A DNA stretch of 64,000 nucleotides from Halopseudomonas maritima (GCF_021545785.1 NZ_CP079801.1:2046001-2110000); one strand, 5' to 3'; positions 37,073 to 45,894 are shown, counted from the stretch's first letter. Translations and numbers: made by a program. Notes: generated by a model not told the origin, from the letters alone.

Positions 37073-38070
37073 TGAGCAGTAACAAACCCACCCAGCCCGT
37101 CCGCCGCAAGGCACCCAGCGGCGCGGCACGCTCCCAGCGCAACTGGCGTCACCCGCTGCGCAGCTGGCTGGGCAGTCACCGAACCAGCGCCGTGCAGGCG
37201 CTGGAACGCGTGCGGCATTACCCGTTCAGCAGTGCTATGACCGTGCTGGTCATGACCATCGCTCTGGCACTGCCCATGGGGCTCTCGGTGCTGATCAATC
37301 AGGTCAAGCAATTGGGGGTGAACTGGCAGGAAGCCGCGCAGATCTCCGTTTATCTGGCCGACAGCGTCAGCGCTGAGCAGCAACAGGTGCTGACCGAGCA
37401 GGTTGGCCAACTAGCGGGCGTGGCCAATGCCCAGTTGCTCGACAAGGACCTAGCCCTGGCCGAGTTCCAGCAGCACGCCGGCATGGGCGACGCCCTGCTG
37501 CAGCTCGACTACAACCCCTTGCCCAGCGTGATTGTGGTCACCCCCAAGAGCATTGAGGGTGGCGCCGCTGCACTGGAGCCCCTGCGTGATCGGCTGGTGG
37601 CGCTGGACGGGGTAGATCAGGTGCAGATCGACCTGCTCTGGGTCGAGCGGCTGTCCGCCATCCTGGCGATGTTCGAGCGTTTTGCCAGCGGTTTGGCGGT
37701 GCTTTTGATCATTGCCCTGCTGCTGGTCATGGCCAACACCATCCGCCTGGCCATCGAGAGCCGCCGCGAGGAAATTCTGGTAATCAAGCTGGTCGGTGGC
37801 ACCGATGCCTTCGTGCGCCGCCCGTTCCTCTATATAGGCGTGCTCTACGGCCTGCTGGCCGGCCTCTTGGCCTGGGTGCTGCTGGCGCTGGGCCTGGCCT
37901 GGCTGAATGTCACCGTGGAGCGGGTCGCAGCGCTCTACCAGAGCGACTTCGCCCTGTTCGGCATGCCCTTCACCGACGGCCTGGCCCTGGTCTTCGGCGC
38001 CATGCTACTCGGCCTCGCCGGCGCCTGGCTGGCGGTCGGGCAGCACGTCAGGGCGATTGAGCCGCAATAG
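37072..38070 (+). CDS. ftsX: Cell division membrane protein FtsX
   Basis: 332 residues. A cytoplasmic basic N-terminus (about 1-45) is followed by a first membrane helix (SSAMTVLVMTIALALPMGLSVL), an extracytoplasmic domain (about 75-205) and three further helices (ASGLAVLLIIALLLVMANTI; YIGVLYGLLAGLLAWVLLALGL; GLALVFGAMLLGLAGAWLAV). This four-helix layout with a large loop is that of FtsX, the partner of FtsE. The long N-terminal tail is usual in Pseudomonas. Confidence 0.97.
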   Translation: MSSNKPTQPVRRKAPSGAARSQRNWRHPLRSWLGSHRTSAVQALERVRHYPFSSAMTVLVMTIALALPMGLSVLINQVKQLGVNWQEAAQISVYLADSVSAEQQQVLTEQVGQLAGVANAQLLDKDLALAEFQQHAGMGDALLQLDYNPLPSVIVVTPKSIEGGAAALEPLRDRLVALDGVDQVQIDLLWVERLSAILAMFERFASGLAVLLIIALLLVMANTIRLAIESRREEILVIKLVGGTDAFVRRPFLYIGVLYGLLAGLLAWVLLALGLAWLNVTVERVAALYQSDFALFGMPFTDGLALVFGAMLLGLAGAWLAVGQHVRAIEPQ

Positions 38071-38129
38071 GCGCAACTCGGAGTCTATTTGGGCAACGGC
38101 TTTTGGTTTGGGTTTTGGGTTAAGGGTTT

Positions 38130-38322
38130 AGGGCGCAAGGCTGAAAGCTGAAGGCTGGAAGCTTGAAGCAGTCCGAGTCGTCGCAGATAGCGGTTTTTTG
38201 CTCATCCTCCGCAAATCCTGCTTGATAGGCTTTAAGGCTAGTTCATCCTGATTGGCCTCCAGCCTCCAGCCTCCAGCCTCCAGCCTCCAGCCTCCAGCCT
38301 CCAGCCTCCAGCCTCCAGCCTG
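38130..38322. repeat. Dispersed GGCTGGAGGCT-type repeat, copy C, with nine 7-bp tandem units
   Basis: The ftsX-rpoH gap (about 330 bases) has GGCTGAAAGCTGAAGGCTGG at its left, the shared core AAGCTTGAAGCAGTCCGAGT, then nine perfect copies of GCCTCCA at 38255-38317. The ends are inverted relative to each other. No gene is present. Confidence 0.85.
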
Positions 38323-38332
38323 AGTTCGCGTT

Positions 38333-38359
38333 GAACTTTAACCTACGTTCACAGTCGGA
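38333..38359 (+). promoter_or_regulatory. Sigma-E (AlgU) type promoter of rpoH
   Basis: GAACTT (38333-38338), a 16-base spacer and TCGGA (38355-38359) match the AlgU/RpoE consensus GAACTT-N16/17-TCTGA with one change. It lies 44 bases before the rpoH start. P. aeruginosa rpoH is known to have an AlgU-dependent promoter, which supports the call. Confidence 0.65.
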
Positions 38360-38403
38360 TTTTGCGGTGATACACTGGGCCGTCATTTTTAGTGAGGTAG
38401 CGC

Positions 38404-39267
38404 ATGAGCACTGCACTGCAGCCTGTTCATAACCTGGCTCCGGGAGCGAATCTCGAAGCCTACATTCAGAGCGTCAGCAGCATTCCTGTCCTGAGCGCGG
38501 AAGAGGAGCGCGTGCTGGCTGACCGCCTGTACTATCACGAAGACCTTGAAGCTGCCCGCCAGTTGGTCATGTCCCATCTGCGCTTTGTGGTGCACATCGC
38601 CCGCAGCTATTCGGGCTATGGCCTGGCACAGTCCGACCTGGTGCAGGAAGGCAACGTCGGCTTGATGAAGGCGGTAAAACGCTTCAATCCGGAGATGGGC
38701 GTGCGCCTGGTCTCCTTTGCGGTGCACTGGATTCGCGCCGAGATTCACGAGTTCATTCTGCGCAACTGGCGCATCGTCAAAGTCGCCACCACCAAGGCCC
38801 AGCGCAAGCTGTTCTTCAACCTGCGCAGCGCCAAGAAGAAGCTGGCCTGGCTGTCGCAGAACGAAGTCGAAGCCGTTGCCGCCGATCTGGGCGTGGCCGA
38901 GCGCGAAGTGCGCGAGATGGAAAGCCGCCTGTACGGGCAGGATCTGGGCTTTGATGGTGCTCAGGACGACGACGATGACCATGCCTACGCGCCGGTGCAC
39001 TATCTGGAAGACAAACGCTACGACCCGGCTACCCAGCTGGAGTCTGCCGACTGGTCCGACAGCGCCAGCAACAGCCTGCTGAGTGGGCTGGATGAGCTGG
39101 ACGAGCGCAGCCGCGATATTCTTTACCAGCGTTGGCTGGCTGAAGAGAAGGCGACGCTGCACGAGCTGGCAGCCAAGTATCAGGTGTCGGCCGAGCGTAT
39201 TCGTCAGCTGGAAAAGAACGCCATGAACAAGCTGAAAAAGAACCTCGAGACCGAGGTCGCCATTTAA
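38404..39267 (+). CDS. rpoH: RNA polymerase heat-shock sigma factor (sigma-32)
   Basis: 287 residues. Region 2 contains DLVQEGNVGLMKAVKRFNPEMGVRLVSFAVHWIRAEIHEFILRNWRIVKVATTKAQRKLFFNLR (about 78-142), including the RpoH box QRKLFFNLR that interacts with FtsH/DnaK control. Region 4 is near the C-terminus (LHELAAKYQVSAERIRQLEKNAMNKLKKNL). It directs transcription of chaperone and protease genes. A GTGAGG ribosome site lies upstream, a sigma-E type promoter further up, and a terminator downstream makes it monocistronic, though readthrough from ftsYEX is possible. Confidence 0.98.
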   Translation: MSTALQPVHNLAPGANLEAYIQSVSSIPVLSAEEERVLADRLYYHEDLEAARQLVMSHLRFVVHIARSYSGYGLAQSDLVQEGNVGLMKAVKRFNPEMGVRLVSFAVHWIRAEIHEFILRNWRIVKVATTKAQRKLFFNLRSAKKKLAWLSQNEVEAVAADLGVAEREVREMESRLYGQDLGFDGAQDDDDDHAYAPVHYLEDKRYDPATQLESADWSDSASNSLLSGLDELDERSRDILYQRWLAEEKATLHELAAKYQVSAERIRQLEKNAMNKLKKNLETEVAI

Positions 39268-39285
39268 GGCATTTCAGGCGTACTG

Positions 39286-39312
39286 AAAGGGCATCCACGG
39301 GATGCCCTTTTT
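39286..39312 (+). terminator. Rho-independent terminator of rpoH
   Basis: AAAGGGCATCC (39286-39296) pairs with GGATGCCCTTT (39300-39310) around a 3-base loop, followed by more T, 19 bases after the rpoH stop. Confidence 0.9.
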
Positions 39313-39383
39313 GTTGGTCAGGCCATCCGCCCGATAATCCTATTTTGTGTACCCAATCCGATAACAAGACCAAGGAGTAACGC

Positions 39384-39989
39384 ATGACGCGCCGTCAGGG
39401 TGTGCGACTGGCCACACTGTTTGCCGTGGTAATTCTCACTTTCTATGCCTTTGGCTACTGGCAGTCGAAGCCGGCTGCGCCGGAGCCGATGGACTGGTAC
39501 GGCCAGTATCAGGAGTCGCTGTTCAAACCCCTGCAGGCCCAGCGCCTGACGCTGGCCGATGCCGGCGCGGCGCTCGGGCATGGCACCCTGTGGATGATCA
39601 GCTCTGAAGGCGAGCCGCTTTTGGTGAGTCGCTACACCCTGGAGAGCGATGATCTGAGCTGGCGAGCGCAGGCGGTCATCGCGCTGACGCCCGAGCAGAC
39701 TGACAGTCTGGTGCAGGCTCAGGCCTGGCAGCCGGAACTGCCCGATCAGCCGATCAGCTCGGCGGTGGGTGATGCCCTCAAGGACCGTAAGGTGGTGCGC
39801 CTGAGCATGATCCCCAACGAGCCGATGTCATTGGCGCAGGTGCAGGGCACCTTTGGCAATCCTGACCTGCGGTTGCCGGTCAGCGAGGGCGAGGCCTGGG
39901 TCTATCCGAAGGTGGGGGCCGTGGTGGCCGTGGGTGAGGAGCAGGCGCACTCCATCATGTTTGGTCTGCGCGAAGATCTTGGCGAGTAG
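39384..39989 (+). CDS. Single-pass membrane or secreted protein, unknown function
   Basis: 201 residues. One N-terminal hydrophobic segment (VRLATLFAVVILTFYAFGYW, about 7-26) is followed by a soluble part, PMDWYGQYQESLFKPLQAQRLTLADAG and a C-terminal domain VRLSMIPNEPMSLAQVQGTFGNPDLRLPVSEGEAWVYPKVGAVVAVGEEQAHSIMFG, which has the look of a SmpA/BamE-like or PA0377-type fold. The position after rpoH matches PA0377. No function is assigned. It is convergent with mtgA. Confidence 0.75.
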   Translation: MTRRQGVRLATLFAVVILTFYAFGYWQSKPAAPEPMDWYGQYQESLFKPLQAQRLTLADAGAALGHGTLWMISSEGEPLLVSRYTLESDDLSWRAQAVIALTPEQTDSLVQAQAWQPELPDQPISSAVGDALKDRKVVRLSMIPNEPMSLAQVQGTFGNPDLRLPVSEGEAWVYPKVGAVVAVGEEQAHSIMFGLREDLGE

Positions 39990-39999
39990 CCAGGCGCTC

Positions 40000-40752
40000 T
40001 TACATCTCCAGCCGGTTGCGCCAGTAGCGCAGGGTCAGCCAGTCGGGTAGCGGCTGGCCGGCTTCCATGCGGTCCAGATAGTGTCGTCCGCCCAATTGCT
40101 GGCTCTGCTGGCGAATCCAGTTGGCGCGGCGCAGGGCATGCGGTGGCGGGCTGGCGGCATCCCAGTTGAGCGGGCTGGGCAGCACCGCGGCCAACTGGGC
40201 CGACTGCTGGCTGGACAGGTAACTGGCCCCCACACCAAAGTGGTGACGCGCCGCCGCCGCTACGCCGTACACGCCGTGATCCCATTCGGCGATGTTCAGA
40301 TACATCTCCAGAATGCGCTGCTTGGGCCAGATCAACTCGATACCTAGGGTAAACCAGGCCTCCAAGCCCTTGCGCAGATAGCTGCGGCCGGACCAGAGGA
40401 ACAGGTTCTTGGCGACCTGCTGGCTGATGGTGCTGGCGCCGCGCAAATTGCCGCCCTGCATGTTATGTTCCACGGCGGCGCGGATGGCCTTGAGGTCGAA
40501 GCCGTGATGCTCGGCAAAACGCTGATCTTCAGCGGCGATCACCGCCATTTTCATGCTGTCGGGGATTTGTGCGTAGGGCGTCCACTGATACTGGCGTTGA
40601 TAGCCGGGCGTGTCGCGCTCGGCCACCCAGCGCTCGACCATCAGCATCGAGCCGGGCGCAGGTGCCCAGCGCAGCACCACGACGGGCAGCAGGCTGACGG
40701 CGGCGGCAATCAGCAGCCACTTGGCAATCTTGCGCAGGATGAGTTTGAACAT
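40000..40752 (-). CDS. mtgA: Monofunctional biosynthetic peptidoglycan transglycosylase
   Basis: 250 residues from MFKLILRKIAKWLLI; a longer frame to 40833 overlaps the divergent DUF423 gene and is rejected. One membrane anchor (IAKWLLIAAAVSLLPVVVL) is followed by the GT51 domain with the catalytic glutamate in VIAAEDQRFAEHHGFD (about 77-92), RGASTISQQVAKNLFLW and KQRILEMYLNIAEWDHGVYGV. It polymerises lipid II into glycan strands at the inner membrane. P. aeruginosa has it in the same position. Confidence 0.97.
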   Translation of the reverse strand: MFKLILRKIAKWLLIAAAVSLLPVVVLRWAPAPGSMLMVERWVAERDTPGYQRQYQWTPYAQIPDSMKMAVIAAEDQRFAEHHGFDLKAIRAAVEHNMQGGNLRGASTISQQVAKNLFLWSGRSYLRKGLEAWFTLGIELIWPKQRILEMYLNIAEWDHGVYGVAAAARHHFGVGASYLSSQQSAQLAAVLPSPLNWDAASPPPHALRRANWIRQQSQQLGGRHYLDRMEAGQPLPDWLTLRYWRNRLEM

Positions 40753-40802
40753 GGGCGTCCGGGTGGCGAGTCTGCCCGGAGTATAAACCGAGGGAGCAAA
40801 GC

Positions 40803-41177
40803 ATGGCCAAATGGCTGTTGATGTTGGCATCACTGAGCGGGTTTACCGGCGTGGCGCTGGGGGCATTTGCCGCCCACGGGCTGCGCGGCACGCTGCCGGA
40901 CAACCTGCTCAACGCCTTTCAGACCGGTGTGAGCTATCAGCTGTGGCACACCATGGCGCTGATCGGCGTGGCCCTGCTGTTGTTGCGCGGCCCGGATAGC
41001 GCTCTGCTGAAAACCAGCGGCGTACTCTTTGCCGTGGGTATCCTGCTGTTTTCCGGTAGCCTGTATGCGCTGGCGCTCAGCGGCCTGGGCAAGCTGGGCA
41101 TGATTACCCCGCTGGGCGGCGTGACCTGGCTGGTGGCCTGGTTCTGCCTCGGCCTGGGTATCTGGCGTACGCTCTGA
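40803..41177 (+). CDS. DUF423 family membrane protein
   Basis: 124 residues, four hydrophobic helices, opening with the family signature ASLSGFTGVALGAFAAHGLR (about 8-27) and QTGVSYQLWHTMALIGVALLLLRG. Its function is unknown in all bacteria. The gene is divergent from mtgA and followed by thiS about 108 bases later. Confidence 0.92.
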   Translation: MAKWLLMLASLSGFTGVALGAFAAHGLRGTLPDNLLNAFQTGVSYQLWHTMALIGVALLLLRGPDSALLKTSGVLFAVGILLFSGSLYALALSGLGKLGMITPLGGVTWLVAWFCLGLGIWRTL

Positions 41178-41285
41178 GCGTGGCCAGCGGGCGGCAAAGA
41201 GCGTTATCATAGCGCTCTTGTCGCCGGTCAATAGTGGCCGCGCCATGCTGCCTTATCATCTCCATCCGCTGTTACCGAGCCGCCC

Positions 41286-41486
41286 ATGCAGATTCTCTTG
41301 AACGGTGAGCCCCACCAACTGGACCAGCCCCTGACCCTCAGCGCGTTGATCGATGAGCTGGGTCTGACCGGCAAGCGCCTGGCGGTTGAGCTGAACCTTG
41401 AAATCGTGCCGCGCAGTCAGCACGCCGACACCCGTCTGAGCGAGGGTGACCGGGTAGAGATCGTGCATGCCATCGGTGGCGGCTAA
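41286..41486 (+). CDS. thiS: Sulfur carrier protein ThiS
   Basis: 66 residues with a ubiquitin-like fold (MQILLNGEPHQLDQPLTLSALIDELGL) ending in IVHAIGGG, the Gly-Gly tail that is adenylated and thiocarboxylated to donate sulfur for the thiazole ring of thiamine. It is 23 bases upstream of thiG. I see no TPP riboswitch in the 108-base leader. Confidence 0.96.
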   Translation: MQILLNGEPHQLDQPLTLSALIDELGLTGKRLAVELNLEIVPRSQHADTRLSEGDRVEIVHAIGGG

Positions 41487-41509
41487 CTCAATCCTCGTTG
41501 GAGACCCTG

Positions 41510-42301
41510 ATGACTGATATGACCCAGGATGCGCTGGAAATCGCCGGCGTTCGCTACCGTTCCCGCTTGTTGGTCGGCACCGGCAAGTACAAGGATCTGG
41601 ACGAAACCGGCCGCGCGATTGAAGCCTCCGGCGCTGAAATCGTAACCGTCGCGATTCGCCGTACCAACATCGGCCAGAACCCGGATGAGCCCAACCTGCT
41701 GGACGTAGTTTCACCTGATCGCTACACCATCCTGCCGAACACCGCCGGCTGTTACACCGCAGACGAGGCCGTGCGCACCTGCCGCTTGGCCCGCGAGCTG
41801 CTGGATGGCCACAAGCTGGTCAAGCTGGAAGTGCTGGCCGACCAGAAGACCCTGTTCCCCAACGTGGTTGAAACCCTCAAGGCCGCTGAAGTGCTGATCA
41901 AGGACGGCTTTGACGTCATGGTCTACACCAGCGATGACCCGATCATCGCCCGTGAACTGGCTGCCATGGGCTGCGTTGCCGTGATGCCGCTGGCCGGTTT
42001 GATCGGCTCCGGCATGGGTATCTGCAACCCGTGGAACCTGCGCATCATTCTGGAAGAAGCCACCGTGCCGGTGCTGGTGGATGCCGGTGTTGGCACCGCC
42101 TCTGATGCGACCATCGCCATGGAACTGGGCTGCGCCGGTGTACTGATGAACAGCGCCATTGCCCACGCCGATCAGCCGGTGCTGATGGCCCAGGCCATGC
42201 ACCACGCCGTGGTGGCCGGTCGCGCCGCCTACCTGGCCGGCCGCATGCCGCGCAAACTGTACGCCTCGGCGTCTTCGCCGCTGGACGGCACCCTGCGCTA
42301 A
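41510..42301 (+). CDS. thiG: Thiazole synthase
   Basis: 263 residues from MTDMTQDALEIAGVRYRSRLLVGTGKYKD; the ATG 12 bases earlier overlaps the TTGGAG ribosome site and is less likely. Family motifs GAEIVTVAIRRTN, the Schiff-base lysine in LVKLEVLADQKTLFPNV and VDAGVGTASDATIAMELGCAGVLMNSAIAHA are intact. It condenses DXP, dehydroglycine and ThiS-thiocarboxylate to the thiazole phosphate of thiamine. Confidence 0.98.
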   Translation: MTDMTQDALEIAGVRYRSRLLVGTGKYKDLDETGRAIEASGAEIVTVAIRRTNIGQNPDEPNLLDVVSPDRYTILPNTAGCYTADEAVRTCRLARELLDGHKLVKLEVLADQKTLFPNVVETLKAAEVLIKDGFDVMVYTSDDPIIARELAAMGCVAVMPLAGLIGSGMGICNPWNLRIILEEATVPVLVDAGVGTASDATIAMELGCAGVLMNSAIAHADQPVLMAQAMHHAVVAGRAAYLAGRMPRKLYASASSPLDGTLR

Positions 42302-42320
42302 GCAGGCTATCCTTCTGTCA

Positions 42321-42343
42321 GGCGCCCTGCGGGGCGCCGCTTT
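42321..42343 (+). terminator. Hairpin between thiG and trmB
   Basis: GGCGCCC (42321-42327) pairs with GGGCGCC (42332-42338) and is followed by GCTTT. The T run is short, so it may attenuate rather than end transcription before trmB. Confidence 0.4.
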
Positions 42344-42366
42344 ATCCGACCATTACCGAGCACCCC

Positions 42367-43098
42367 ATGTCCGATACGCCCGAACTGCCCGACAGCGCAG
42401 AGACCCCCAACCCTGATAGCCCACCGCGTCGCGCCATCCGCAGCTTCGTCATGCGCGCAGGCCGCATGACCGAAGGCCAGCAAAAGGGCATCGACCAGGG
42501 CTGGCCGCGCTTTGGTCTGACGCTGGATCAGGGCATGCTTGATCTCGACGCCCTGTTTGGCCGCAGCGCACCGCGCACCCTGGAAATCGGCTTTGGCATG
42601 GGCCACTCGCTGCTGGAAATGGCCGCTGCCGCGCCCGAGCAGGACTTTATCGGCATTGAAGTGCACCGCCCGGGCGTGGGCGCACTGCTCAATGGTCTGC
42701 TGACTGAGGGGCTGAGCAACGTGCGGGTGTTCGACTGCGACGCCATTGAAGTGCTCAACCGCTGCATTCCGGATGGCAGCCTGGATCGCCTGCTACTGTT
42801 CTTTCCGGACCCGTGGCACAAGAAGAAGCACCACAAGCGCCGCATCGTGCAACCAGCCTTTGCCGAGCAGGTGCGTCGCAAGCTCAAGGTGGGTGGCGTG
42901 TTTCACATGGCGACCGACTGGGAGCATTACGCCGAGCACATGCTGGAAGTGATGAACGCGGCCCCCGGTTATCGCAACCAGGCCGGTGAAGCCGGCTACG
43001 TACCCCGCCCGGACGAGCGCCCGATCACCAAGTTCGAGCGCCGCGGCGAGCGCCTGGGCCACGGGGTGTGGGATCTGAAGTTCGAACGAGTCGACTGA
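42367..43098 (+). CDS. trmB: tRNA (guanine46-N7)-methyltransferase
   Basis: 243 residues. The SAM motif LEIGFGMGHSLLEMA (about 75-89), FIGIEVHRPGVGALL, and the catalytic region LLLFFPDPWHKKKHHKRRIVQPAF (about 141-165) are the family hallmarks. It forms m7G46 in tRNA. An N-terminal extension (about 1-45) is usual for proteobacteria. Confidence 0.97.
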   Translation: MSDTPELPDSAETPNPDSPPRRAIRSFVMRAGRMTEGQQKGIDQGWPRFGLTLDQGMLDLDALFGRSAPRTLEIGFGMGHSLLEMAAAAPEQDFIGIEVHRPGVGALLNGLLTEGLSNVRVFDCDAIEVLNRCIPDGSLDRLLLFFPDPWHKKKHHKRRIVQPAFAEQVRRKLKVGGVFHMATDWEHYAEHMLEVMNAAPGYRNQAGEAGYVPRPDERPITKFERRGERLGHGVWDLKFERVD

Positions 43099-43130
43099 TC
43101 AGGCGGGAATCCAGCCGCACGGGGCACGCC

Positions 43131-44450
43131 CTAGCGGCGTACCCACACCTCAACCCGGCCGTTGCGCCGCGCGCCACTTTCACCACCTGCCGAGCCGACC
43201 GGTTTGTAGTGTCCGTAGCCAATATGCCCCTGTACCGGTGATCCCATCTCACGCAACACCTTGGCGGCGGACAGGGCGCGCAGCTCGGAGATCATCTGCG
43301 CGCGCAGTTCATGGCTCTGCTGGTCGGCAAAGCCAATCAGCATGACATCGCGGCTGCTTTTGCCGCTCTGCACCAGGTATTGCTGAATGCGCAGCAGATC
43401 GCGCTTGGCCTTGTTGTCCAGGTCGGTGTGGCCCTCGCCAAAGCGAATGTTGACCGACAGCCGTTGATAGTTGGCGGTCAGGCGCTGGAGGCTGTCGGGT
43501 ACGCTGTCGTCCATCACCGGGTCCACGGCGAAGGGCGTCTGCGAAAAGAACCCGGACTCGGCCACCAGCGCCTGACCGGCCTCGCTTTGGGCAAAGGCAA
43601 CAAACTGCTGTGCCAGCGGCTCGCCGCCGGCGCCCGGGGTGTACAGGTAGAGACGCCGCGACAGCGGGTAATCTTCCGTGGCCACGGTCAGCTTGCTGGG
43701 CTTGAGCGCGGGCGCCTCACCGTCGGCAATGGCCAGCAGCTTGGCGCCTCGTACCGAGGCAAAGCCGGCAAAGCCAATGCCGCCGGGGTTGGCGGTTACG
43801 TCGTCAGATAGCTGGTCATTCGACTCATAGCGGCGCGCGCCCTCGCTCAGACTGTAGCGCCCGGCCAGCACCAGCTCCTTGAAGGTGTCCCAGGTGCCTG
43901 ACTGCTCATCCCGGGCGTAGATATCAATTTCCCGGTCTGGCCCGCCAACGTCCGACCAGTTGCTGATCTCGCCGGCAAAGATGCGCGCCAGAGTATCGAT
44001 ATTCAACTGCTCCACCGGGTTGGACGGGTGCACCAGAATGGCCAGCCCGTCGATGGCGATAATGTGCTCGCTCTCACCGCTGAGCAGGTCGGCCCGACTG
44101 GCCATGGCCTGGGCCTCGCTGCCCTTGACCCGCCTTGAGGCGGCCCAGACATCAGCCTGTCCGGCGGCCAGTGCACGGTAGCCGGTGCTGGAGCCATGCG
44201 CAGCCACCAGCGCGGTCAGCGGTTGGCCGTCTCGCTGAGTGCTCAGCACGGTCTCGTTGGCGGTGCCGGTACCACTGCTGGTCACCGGCTGGCCGCTCAG
44301 CTGCTGCAGAAACTGCGTCATCAGCATCGGTGCCAGGGTTGCCCCGATGGTGTTGGAGCCGTGCACTTCCAGTGCGTGGGCGCTGGCCAGACCGGGCAGC
44401 AGGGCAAGGGAAAACCACAGGTGGCGCAGGGGGCGGCGAAGGCAGTGCAT
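43131..44450 (-). CDS. PstS-like substrate-binding protein fused to an OmpA domain
   Basis: 439 residues from MHCLRRPLRHLWF (GAGG lies 9 bases upstream; a start 12 bases earlier, MRSIMH, contains that site). A signal peptide ends at ASAHA. Residues about 30-290 form a type-2 periplasmic binding domain of the phosphate-binding kind (VHGSNTIGATLAPML, SRRVKGSEAQ, LARIFAGEISNWSDVGG, YARDEQSGTWDTFKE). Residues about 325-439 are an OmpA-like peptidoglycan-binding domain (LSVNIRFGEGHTDLDNKAKRDLLRIQQYL, GHIGYGHYKPVGS...RRNGRVEVWV). A wall-tethered phosphate or oxyanion binder is inferred. No pst transporter genes are nearby. Confidence 0.85.
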   Translation of the reverse strand: MHCLRRPLRHLWFSLALLPGLASAHALEVHGSNTIGATLAPMLMTQFLQQLSGQPVTSSGTGTANETVLSTQRDGQPLTALVAAHGSSTGYRALAAGQADVWAASRRVKGSEAQAMASRADLLSGESEHIIAIDGLAILVHPSNPVEQLNIDTLARIFAGEISNWSDVGGPDREIDIYARDEQSGTWDTFKELVLAGRYSLSEGARRYESNDQLSDDVTANPGGIGFAGFASVRGAKLLAIADGEAPALKPSKLTVATEDYPLSRRLYLYTPGAGGEPLAQQFVAFAQSEAGQALVAESGFFSQTPFAVDPVMDDSVPDSLQRLTANYQRLSVNIRFGEGHTDLDNKAKRDLLRIQQYLVQSGKSSRDVMLIGFADQQSHELRAQMISELRALSAAKVLREMGSPVQGHIGYGHYKPVGSAGGESGARRNGRVEVWVRR

Positions 44451-44673
44451 GATGGACCTCATTCATCGGACAGCAGGTGTGCGGGCTGCCAGAGTGCGAC
44501 AAGGAGATGACATGCAGGTTACGGCCGCGTGACACTTGAGCGTTGTGTCTCTGGTTTGTCGTGCGGATCACAGGAGGGCTGGCCCGTGTTGCGGCCCGAG
44601 CGGCAAGACTAATGATGTCCTCAGCCGCGCCTTGGCACATAATAGGGGGTACTGACTCGACGATGCGTACTGT

Positions 44674-45849
44674 ATGGCCGTAACTCCCCTGTACGACCCG
44701 AAAACCCTCATCATGCTGGCCAGTCTGCTGGTCGGCGTCATGGGCATTGTTCTGCTGCTGATGGGGCGTGCCACCCGACCGCGTATTCCGGGTGTCCACC
44801 ATTGGGCGGCGGGGTCGCTGCTGACCGCGCTGGCGGGTGTGCTGATTCTGCTGCGAGGCTCTGCGCCCGAGTGGCTGACCTTCACGGCGCAAAACACCGC
44901 CGCGATGCTGGCCTACACGCTTTACTGGCTCGGCAGTGCCAAGCACTTCGGCCACCGGCCGGCCCTCAAGATCTGGGTGCTGCTGTTTGTGCTGGCCTGG
45001 TGCGGGCAGGCCTACTTCATCCACGTTGAGGACAGCCTGCGTGGCCGCTACCTGAGCCTGACCGGCTACGTCTTTGCCGTCAGCCTGATGCACAGCATCG
45101 TCTTTGTCAGGGAGCTATACCGCCACCGCGGTGATCATCACCAGCGCCTGCTGGGTGCGGGTTTTACCTGTTTCTGGGTTGTCTATTCGACCCTGGTGTT
45201 TGGTGCCCGTTGGACGCATGCCATCTTTGAGCCGCAAGACGGGCAGGGCTTGCTCGATGTCTCCTGGCTGCAGGCGCTGTATCTTGGGACCTTCAGTTTT
45301 GGTCTGGTGATCGTCAACATCGGTTTTCTGCTGCTCGTGTCCGAGCGTATCCGCAGCAACTTTGAAGAGTTGGCCATGACCGATACGCTGACCGGCGTGC
45401 GCAGCCGCCGTGCGGTGGTAGATGTCGCCAGCGACCTGTTCAAACGCAGCCGCCGCAGCGGTGAACCGTTCTCGGTGCTGTTACTCGATCTGGACCACTT
45501 CAAGGCCATCAACGATCAGTATGGGCATCAGAGCGGAGACCGCGTGCTGCAGGCATTCTGTCGGCGCATGGAAGACACCTTGCGTCAGTCCGACGTGTTT
45601 GGCAGGCAGGGCGGCGAGGAGTTTATTCTGCTGCTGCCGGCCACCTCAATGGCCCAAGCCGGCGAACTGGCTGAGCGCCTGCTGTTGGCTGCCGTGACCA
45701 GTGAGCCCGACCTGCCCGGCGTAACGGTCAGCATTGGCTTGACCGACTGGCGCCCCGACGACACCTCGATAGATGACCTGCTCAACCGTGCAGACCGCGC
45801 TCTGTACGCCGCCAAGGACGCAGGGCGCAACAACGCCAAGTATTGCTAG
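44674..45849 (+). CDS. Membrane-bound diguanylate cyclase
   Basis: 391 residues. About six membrane helices cover residues 1-225 (TLIMLASLLVGVMGIVLLLM, GSLLTALAGVLILL and others), and the GGDEF domain lies at about 235-391. The active site is GGEEF (residues 313-317), the autoinhibitory I-site RQSD is at 304-307, and LDLDHFKAINDQYGHQSGD is intact, so active and feedback-inhibited c-di-GMP synthesis is predicted. The input helices resemble no named sensor I can assign. It is monocistronic; two hairpins follow it. Confidence 0.92.
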   Translation: MAVTPLYDPKTLIMLASLLVGVMGIVLLLMGRATRPRIPGVHHWAAGSLLTALAGVLILLRGSAPEWLTFTAQNTAAMLAYTLYWLGSAKHFGHRPALKIWVLLFVLAWCGQAYFIHVEDSLRGRYLSLTGYVFAVSLMHSIVFVRELYRHRGDHHQRLLGAGFTCFWVVYSTLVFGARWTHAIFEPQDGQGLLDVSWLQALYLGTFSFGLVIVNIGFLLLVSERIRSNFEELAMTDTLTGVRSRRAVVDVASDLFKRSRRSGEPFSVLLLDLDHFKAINDQYGHQSGDRVLQAFCRRMEDTLRQSDVFGRQGGEEFILLLPATSMAQAGELAERLLLAAVTSEPDLPGVTVSIGLTDWRPDDTSIDDLLNRADRALYAAKDAGRNNAKYC

Positions 45850-45894
45850 GGCTGTCTGCCGGGGCTTCCTTGCCAGGCAGGCTGCGATGTTAGC

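Noticed and set aside
41178..41285. Possible TPP riboswitch before thiS
   Set aside because: The thi-box core (CTGAGA with ACCTGA-like partner) is not visible in this 108-base leader.
44463..44673. Pho box or other operator in the divergent PstS-OmpA / diguanylate cyclase promoter
   Set aside because: No repeat pair matching CTGTCAT-type pho boxes was seen.
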